A DNA stretch of 64,000 bases from WHTK01 sp965197795 (lineage in GTDB: Bacteria > Chloroflexota > Dehalococcoidia > DSTF01 > WHTK01). This document shows positions 61,243 to 64,000 of this stretch, piece after piece. The stretch is from contig OZ240228.1 of assembly GCA_965197795.1 (NCBI GenBank), positions 1-64,000 of the forward strand. Reading direction: 5' to 3'. The notes beneath the pieces are model-generated. The model saw only the letters and a program-made list of their open reading frames with translations, searched no databases and had not been told where the DNA came from. Each line of letters begins with the position of its first letter. Within the stretch, counting starts at the first letter, position 1. The translations under genes and the position numbers were made by a program.

Positions 61243-62886
61243 ATGCAAGTTCAAGACGCGATTGCCGAGATCCTCAAGCGCGAGGGCGTCGAGACGCTCA
61301 TCGGCTACCCGATCAACCCGTTGTTCGACGCGGTAGCCCGCGTCGACATCCGTCCTCTCGTGGTGCGCCAGGAGCGCACCGGCGTGCACATGGCGGATTC
61401 GTTCAGCCGCATGCGCTCCGGCAATGACATCGGCGTCTTCACGATGCAGTCCGGACCCGGGACGGAGAACGCGTTTGGCGCCGTGGCGCAGGCGTATTCG
61501 GAGTCTGTGCCAATGGTGGTCATCGCGGGCGGTTACGCGCGCACGCAGACCAACGTGTTCCCGTACTTCAGCGCGCTGATTAACTACCAGCACGTTACGA
61601 AGTGGTGCGAGCAAGTCACGGTGGCGGCTGCCGTGCCCGACGCGATGAGGCGCGCCTTCACGCAGGCCCGTAACGGCCGTCCAGGCCCGGCCCTGATCGA
61701 GATCCCCGGCGACCTCTGGACGGAAGAGGTGCCCGAGCCACTGGACTACGCCCCGACCTTCGCGACGCGCAGCGGTCCCGACATGACCGCGGTCGAAGAG
61801 GTGGCGCGTGTCCTGGTACAGGCGCAGCGGCCGATGATCTACGCCGGCCAGGGTGTGCACTACGCCGAGGCCTGGGAGGAACTGAAGGAGCTGGTCGAGC
61901 TGCTGGAGGTGCCAACGACCACGAGCCTCGAGGGCAAGAGCGCGTTTCCGGAAGACCATCCCTTGTCGCTGGGCTCGGGCGGCCGCTCTCTGCCGGGCCC
62001 CGTCTATCATCACCTCAAGGAAGCCGACGTCGTTTTCGGCGTCGGCTGCAGTTTCACCAAGACGAACTACGGCATCGTCTTCCCCAAGGGCAAGACCTAC
62101 ATCCAGTCCACCAACGACCCAAAGGACCTCAACAAGGACGTCCCGGTCAGCCACGGCCTGATCGGCGACGCACAGCTGACCTTGCAGGCGCTGACCGAGG
62201 CCGTCACGGAACGCCTCAGCGGCAAGCCGCGCGGGCGCTTCGAAGAAGTGGCGTCGAAGATCTCGACCCAGCGCGAGGAATGGCTGCAGCAATGGATGCC
62301 CAAGCTGACTTCTGAAAAAGCACCGTTGTCACCCTACCGCGTGATCTGGGACATGCTGAACACGGTAGACATCGACAACACCGTGATCACCCACGACGCC
62401 GGCAGCCCTCGGGATCAGATCTCGCCGTTCTGGCGCAGCACAGCGCCGCTCAGCTACATCGGCTGGGGCAAGACGACACAGCTCGGCTACGGCCTTGGGC
62501 TTGCCATGGGCGCCAAGCTGGCTAACCCGGACAAGCTCTGCATCAATTGGTGGGGCGACGCGGCTATCGGCATGACCGGCATGGACTTCGAGACCGCCGT
62601 GCGCGAGGGAGTGCCGATCATGTCCGTGCTCTCGAACAACTTCTCGATGGCGATCGAGCTGAAGGCGATGGCGACCTCAACCGAGAAGTACCGTTCGAGC
62701 GACATCTCCGGCAATTACGCCGACTTCGCCACCGCGCTCGGTGGTTACGGCGAACGCATCACGCAACCGTCCGAGATCATCCCCGCGATCAAACGCGGCA
62801 TCGCGCAGACGCGGGCAGGACGCGCTGTGCTGCTGGAGTTCATTACGCAAAAGGAGACGGAGACCTCCTCCTGGCCGCCGCTGTAG
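61243..62886 (+). CDS. Thiamine-diphosphate enzyme (acetolactate synthase-like)
   Basis: 547 residues. The activating Glu is E44 in VVRQERTGVHMADSFSRM, the middle domain has PMIYAGQGVHYAEAWEEL, and the ThDP motif is WWGDAAIGMTGMDFETAVREGVP...LSNN, where GDA replaces GDG. The start ATG at 61243 follows a purine-rich GAAAGAGA; a TTG at 61228 is the alternative. No small regulatory subunit follows, so branched amino-acid synthesis is unlikely. It ends the operon with the dehydrogenase and MetE-like genes and may decarboxylate the 2-oxo acid the dehydrogenase makes. Confidence 0.88.
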   Translation: MQVQDAIAEILKREGVETLIGYPINPLFDAVARVDIRPLVVRQERTGVHMADSFSRMRSGNDIGVFTMQSGPGTENAFGAVAQAYSESVPMVVIAGGYARTQTNVFPYFSALINYQHVTKWCEQVTVAAAVPDAMRRAFTQARNGRPGPALIEIPGDLWTEEVPEPLDYAPTFATRSGPDMTAVEEVARVLVQAQRPMIYAGQGVHYAEAWEELKELVELLEVPTTTSLEGKSAFPEDHPLSLGSGGRSLPGPVYHHLKEADVVFGVGCSFTKTNYGIVFPKGKTYIQSTNDPKDLNKDVPVSHGLIGDAQLTLQALTEAVTERLSGKPRGRFEEVASKISTQREEWLQQWMPKLTSEKAPLSPYRVIWDMLNTVDIDNTVITHDAGSPRDQISPFWRSTAPLSYIGWGKTTQLGYGLGLAMGAKLANPDKLCINWWGDAAIGMTGMDFETAVREGVPIMSVLSNNFSMAIELKAMATSTEKYRSSDISGNYADFATALGGYGERITQPSEIIPAIKRGIAQTRAGRAVLLEFITQKETETSSWPPL

Positions 62887-63089
62887 AGCCGGCAGCAGGA
62901 TTGATTGACGCGAGTCTCGGCTGGCCAGACTTCAGGCCTCCGAACCACTGACGGAGGCGCTGAAACGCCATCGTAACGCTCCGAGGCTTAGAGAGCGCGG
63001 TAAGCCGCCTGCGCGGCCGGAGGCGCAGGAATCCGAGCGACGCAAACCCGTCTGCGGACTTCGCGTTATCCGGATTCCCGAAGCCGGAC
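62887..63089. other. Intergenic region before the VWA gene
   Basis: About 200 bp with no gene and no clear terminator. A short inverted repeat (CCTGCG with CGCAGG near 63010-63031) is the only structure seen. Confidence 0.35.
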
Positions 63090-63095
63090 TATAAT
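63090..63095 (+). promoter_or_regulatory. Putative -10 element of the VWA-like gene
   Basis: Consensus TATAAT, 10 bp before the ATG at 63106; the -35 position has only TTATCC-like sequence. No Shine-Dalgarno sequence lies between, so the mRNA probably has a leader of a few bases or none. Confidence 0.5.
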
Positions 63096-63105
63096 TTTGG
63101 GTAGT

Positions 63106-64000
63106 ATGGTTTTCCGCTACACCCAGTGGGACGGCACTCAGTCAATCGAGCCACTGGACCCCGACGAGCTTCTCGACCTCCTCTCCCAGGACCTCCTAGA
63201 AGACGGCGACCTGAGACGCGCCCTGGAACGCCTGCTGATGCGCGGCGCTCGCCGCGATCAGGACGGCCGGCCGCAAGGCATGCGCGACATGATGGAGCGT
63301 CTGCGCCAGCGTCGTGAGCAAACCACCAGCCGCTTCGACCTCGGTTCGTTCATGGACGAGATCAACGAGAGACTGGACGAAATCGCCGACCAGGAGCGGG
63401 GCGGTATTGAGCGCATGCGACAGCAGGCCGCCGAGGACCCGGCGGCCGATCAGGCGATGCGGGATATGGCACAGCAGCTAGCACAGCGTAAACAGGGCGC
63501 GATGGACTCGCTTCCGGACGACACCGCCGGGCGGTTGCAACGCCTCATGGACTACGAGTTCATGGACCAGCAGGCACGGGACAAGTTTCAGGAGCTGGTC
63601 AACGAGCTGCGCCAGAAGATGCTGGGCGACCAGTTCCGCATGATGCAGGAAGGTCTGGAGCGGATGACCCAGGAGGACCTGGGACCGATCCGCGAGATGA
63701 TCAAGGCGCTGAACGAGTTACTGGCCAAGCACGTGCGGGGCGGCGCCACGGAAGCCGACTTCCGTCAGTTCATGGCCCAGTATGGTCACTTCCTCCCGGA
63801 CAGCATCCAGACCATCGATGACCTGGTCGAGTACATGGAACAGCAGTCGGAGGCGATGGCCTCGCTGCTCGCGTCGATGCCCGACGAGATGCGTCGCGAG
63901 CTCATGGAGACGATGCAGGCGCTGCTGCAGGACGACGAGCTGCGCTACGACATGATGCAGATGGCCGACCTCATCGAGCAGATCACGGGCCGCCCGCTGG
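63106..64000 (+). CDS. VWA-type protein, N-terminal part (cut by right edge)
   Basis: About 298 residues are visible with no stop. After VFRYTQWDGTQSIEPLDPDELLDLLSQDLLEDGDLRRAL comes a long Gln/Arg/Glu/Met-rich helical region with probable coiled coils (MMERLRQRREQTTSRFDLGS, MRDMAQQLAQRKQ). This resembles the front half of MoxR-associated VWA proteins of Actinobacteria and Chloroflexi. The VWA domain itself would lie past the edge, so the family call is provisional. Start chosen at ATG 63106 behind TATAAT. Confidence 0.65.
   Translation, partial: MVFRYTQWDGTQSIEPLDPDELLDLLSQDLLEDGDLRRALERLLMRGARRDQDGRPQGMRDMMERLRQRREQTTSRFDLGSFMDEINERLDEIADQERGGIERMRQQAAEDPAADQAMRDMAQQLAQRKQGAMDSLPDDTAGRLQRLMDYEFMDQQARDKFQELVNELRQKMLGDQFRMMQEGLERMTQEDLGPIREMIKALNELLAKHVRGGATEADFRQFMAQYGHFLPDSIQTIDDLVEYMEQQSEAMASLLASMPDEMRRELMETMQALLQDDELRYDMMQMADLIEQITGRPL

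Overview
The window is about 64 kb of high-GC bacterial DNA. The mix of genes is a class I two-subunit fumarase, monomeric NADP isocitrate dehydrogenase, PstS/PhoBR, Trk potassium uptake, HicAB, and many Rieske, ThDP, SDR and 2-hydroxyacid dehydrogenase genes. Together with Dehalococcoidia-style small proteins, this best fits an aerobic or facultative, uncultured Chloroflexota (Dehalococcoidia/SAR202-like). That placement is an inference from gene content; no marker here settles it.

Layout. 1-3.8 kb: phosphate-starvation module read leftward (phoB-phoR-pstS-pstC, continuing off the edge). 3.9-5.4 kb: an MFS transporter and a small zinc-ribbon-like protein. 5.5-13.5 kb: central carbon metabolism, all leftward: fumarase beta and alpha subunits with a cupin gene between them, a VOC protein, malate dehydrogenase, a HAD nucleotidase, purE coupled to a HicAB pair, and aconitase. 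13.6-19.6 kb: a MATE remnant, an acyl-CoA carboxylase subunit, envelope proteins (LysM, M28 peptidase, small membrane protein), a P-loop-like protein with a degenerate Walker A, and a secreted helical protein with a scrambled signal peptide. 19.7-23.1 kb: aldo/keto reductase and four tRNA genes (Cys, Leu, Trp, Ala) around a degraded accessory patch. 23.1-30.4 kb: rimM-khpA-rpsP-ffh, isocitrate dehydrogenase, trkA-trkH.

30.6-49.5 kb is a catabolic/accessory region: larE, a ThDP enzyme, SDR, thioredoxin-like CnoX, a carboxymuconolactone decarboxylase-family protein, purD, a DHA2 transporter, two Rieske oxygenase alpha subunits, an alpha/beta hydrolase, an MFS pseudogene, a large FAD/Fe-S D-2-hydroxyacid dehydrogenase, a NUDIX gene with an internal stop, and PhzF. 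49.5-64 kb holds a methyltransferase-like protein, a frameshifted NHL propeller, an M23 peptidase, a D-2-hydroxyacid dehydrogenase, a molybdenum hydroxylase large subunit, a frameshifted methyltransferase, an MFS transporter, a tandem hairpin repeat, an FAH-family hydrolase, and an operon of a D-2-hydroxyacid dehydrogenase, a MetE-core-like protein and a ThDP enzyme. A gene resembling VWA-domain proteins is cut by the right edge.

Functionally, the TCA genes, the many 2-hydroxy/2-oxo acid enzymes and the oxygenases suggest oxidation of organic acids and ring compounds. A striking feature is that several accessory genes carry single-base indels or a nonsense codon while housekeeping genes are intact. 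This is either real gene decay or read error in the assembly. I did not find a convincing new defence or mobile system. The most unusual items are the compensated signal-peptide frameshift, the tandem hairpin repeat, the hicAB-purE coupling, the operator-like sites before the second Rieske gene, and the 59-63 kb operon.
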